DNA from: Candidatus Zixiibacteriota bacterium
GTDB lineage: Bacteria; Zixibacteria; MSB-5A5; GN15; PGXB01
Assembly: GCA_024230695.1 (NCBI GenBank)
Contig: JAAERC010001023.1
Location: 1-6,456 of the forward strand
Reading direction: 5' to 3'
Length of the DNA stretch: 6,456 bases
The notes under the pieces were generated by a model. That model was not told the origin of the DNA, did not search any database, and saw only the letters and a list, made by a program, of their open reading frames with translations. Position 1 is the first letter of the stretch. Every line of letters begins with the position of its first letter. The position numbers were made by a program, and so were the translations under genes. Of this stretch, positions 5,842 to 6,456 are shown one piece after another.

Positions 5842-6456
5842 ATGATTTTTCCCAAAAAGCTCAACAAACTCTATCTGATATCAGCAGTATTTACGATAAT
5901 TCTATTCTCATCAACAATAAATGCCAAAGAATCAAATCTTAATAATTTATCAATCAGTGACAGACTTCTTGATAACTCATCACTGATTTTGTCTTGTCCT
6001 ATTTCAATTGCCAATGCCAATATAGACGAGATAACTGAGGATACGCCAAAACCAAATCCCAAAAAACCATCTGCGCTGGAGTATTTTGAAGACGCCGCAA
6101 TATGCGCGAAAAAAGAAAGAAATATTAATGCTATGTTTAATTTTGTCTCGGCAATAATGTGGATTGGGGTTGGGATTGCTGACAAAGGTGAAGAGCCGCG
6201 ACATTATTATACATACAATCAGCATGGATCTTCAATGGGTACTTATCCAGAATTTGATGATTCTCCAACTGCCCGGACAGCATATGGACTCGCGGGAATG
6301 TATACTCTAATCGGAATAGGTTACATTACTAGTTCAAGCCCAACAGAAAGTGAATATAATAGGATAATGGACTCATATAATTTTTCGCAACGGCAGGAAA
6401 TTGCAAATAAGTCTTTAAAATATATTGTAAATATTGAAAAAAAGAGACGTCTTTCC
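5842..6456 (+). CDS. tandem paralogue of the preceding exported protein, cut by the right edge
   Basis: The frame opens at ATG 5842 and stays open for 205 codons to the window edge, with no stop. AGAAGG lies 9 nt upstream. Residues 1-28 are a signal peptide (KK at 5-6, core LYLISAVFTIILF, likely cleavage after INA). Residues 30-57 align without gaps to the first protein, 20 of 28 identical, including DNSSLILS. One unit follows: a basic start (AKKERN), a hydrophobic stretch (about 97-113), a longer polar loop rich in Tyr, Gly and Asp (about 114-145), a second hydrophobic stretch (147-162) and PTESEYNRI, matching PEENEYSRI of its neighbour. The visible end, EKKRRLS, matches the point where the second unit of the first protein starts (GRKKRTS), so a second unit probably lies beyond the edge. 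Function unknown. Confidence 0.75.
   Translation, partial: MIFPKKLNKLYLISAVFTIILFSSTINAKESNLNNLSISDRLLDNSSLILSCPISIANANIDEITEDTPKPNPKKPSALEYFEDAAICAKKERNINAMFNFVSAIMWIGVGIADKGEEPRHYYTYNQHGSSMGTYPEFDDSPTARTAYGLAGMYTLIGIGYITSSSPTESEYNRIMDSYNFSQRQEIANKSLKYIVNIEKKRRLS

Noticed and set aside
5871..6225. Minus-strand open frames opposite the second exported-protein gene
   Set aside because: The plus strand carries an uninterrupted 205-codon frame with a signal peptide and clear similarity to its neighbour; these frames are its shadows.

Overview
The window looks like chromosomal DNA from an AT-rich, probably Gram-negative, uncultivated-type bacterium. The sequences of Fmt (for example the LKKKVDTGNI segment around its catalytic Asp), Def and YajC look more like FCB-group or Zixibacteria-type bacteria than Proteobacteria. 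This placement is from memory of family sequences and is tentative. No rRNA, tRNA, CRISPR array, transposase or integrase was found.

Positions 1-2024, minus strand: a housekeeping cluster read yajC -> def -> fmt, probably followed by a gene of which only the first 11 codons are in the window (RNase E/G-like start). It joins the SecDF-associated membrane protein YajC to the two enzymes that add and remove the formyl group of initiator methionine. A sigma70-like promoter lies upstream of yajC. yajC starts at TTG and def at GTG, each decided by a Shine-Dalgarno sequence.

Positions 2145-4575, minus strand: a compact type II restriction-modification operon read DNA C5-methyltransferase -> restriction endonuclease -> Vsr mismatch endonuclease. 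The methyltransferase is Dcm/M.EcoRII/M.SsoII-like. The endonuclease has an EcoRII-C/Ecl18kI-type catalytic core, so the predicted target is CCNGG or CCWGG. Vsr would repair the T:G mismatches left when 5-methylcytosine deaminates. The methyltransferase carries a 60-residue N-terminal extension that reads like a ribbon-helix-helix DNA-binding domain. The promoter is strong (TTGACA, 18 bp, extended -10 TATCAT) and is overlaid by three GTGAT motifs at 12- and 24-bp spacing plus a TGATATCA palindrome. The inferred system is an RM operon autoregulated by its methyltransferase, with a different fold from the helix-turn-helix extension known in SsoII/EcoRII-type enzymes.

Positions 4516-4988: a 473-bp gene-poor spacer with the RM promoter at one end and several short repeats.

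Positions 4989-6456, plus strand: two tandem paralogous exported proteins of unknown function, the second running off the right edge. Both have a 28-residue signal peptide, then an almost identical segment containing LSI..RL.DNSSLILS.PI, then a unit of two hydrophobic segments. The unit occurs twice in the first protein, and the second is cut just where its second copy would begin. I do not recognise this family.
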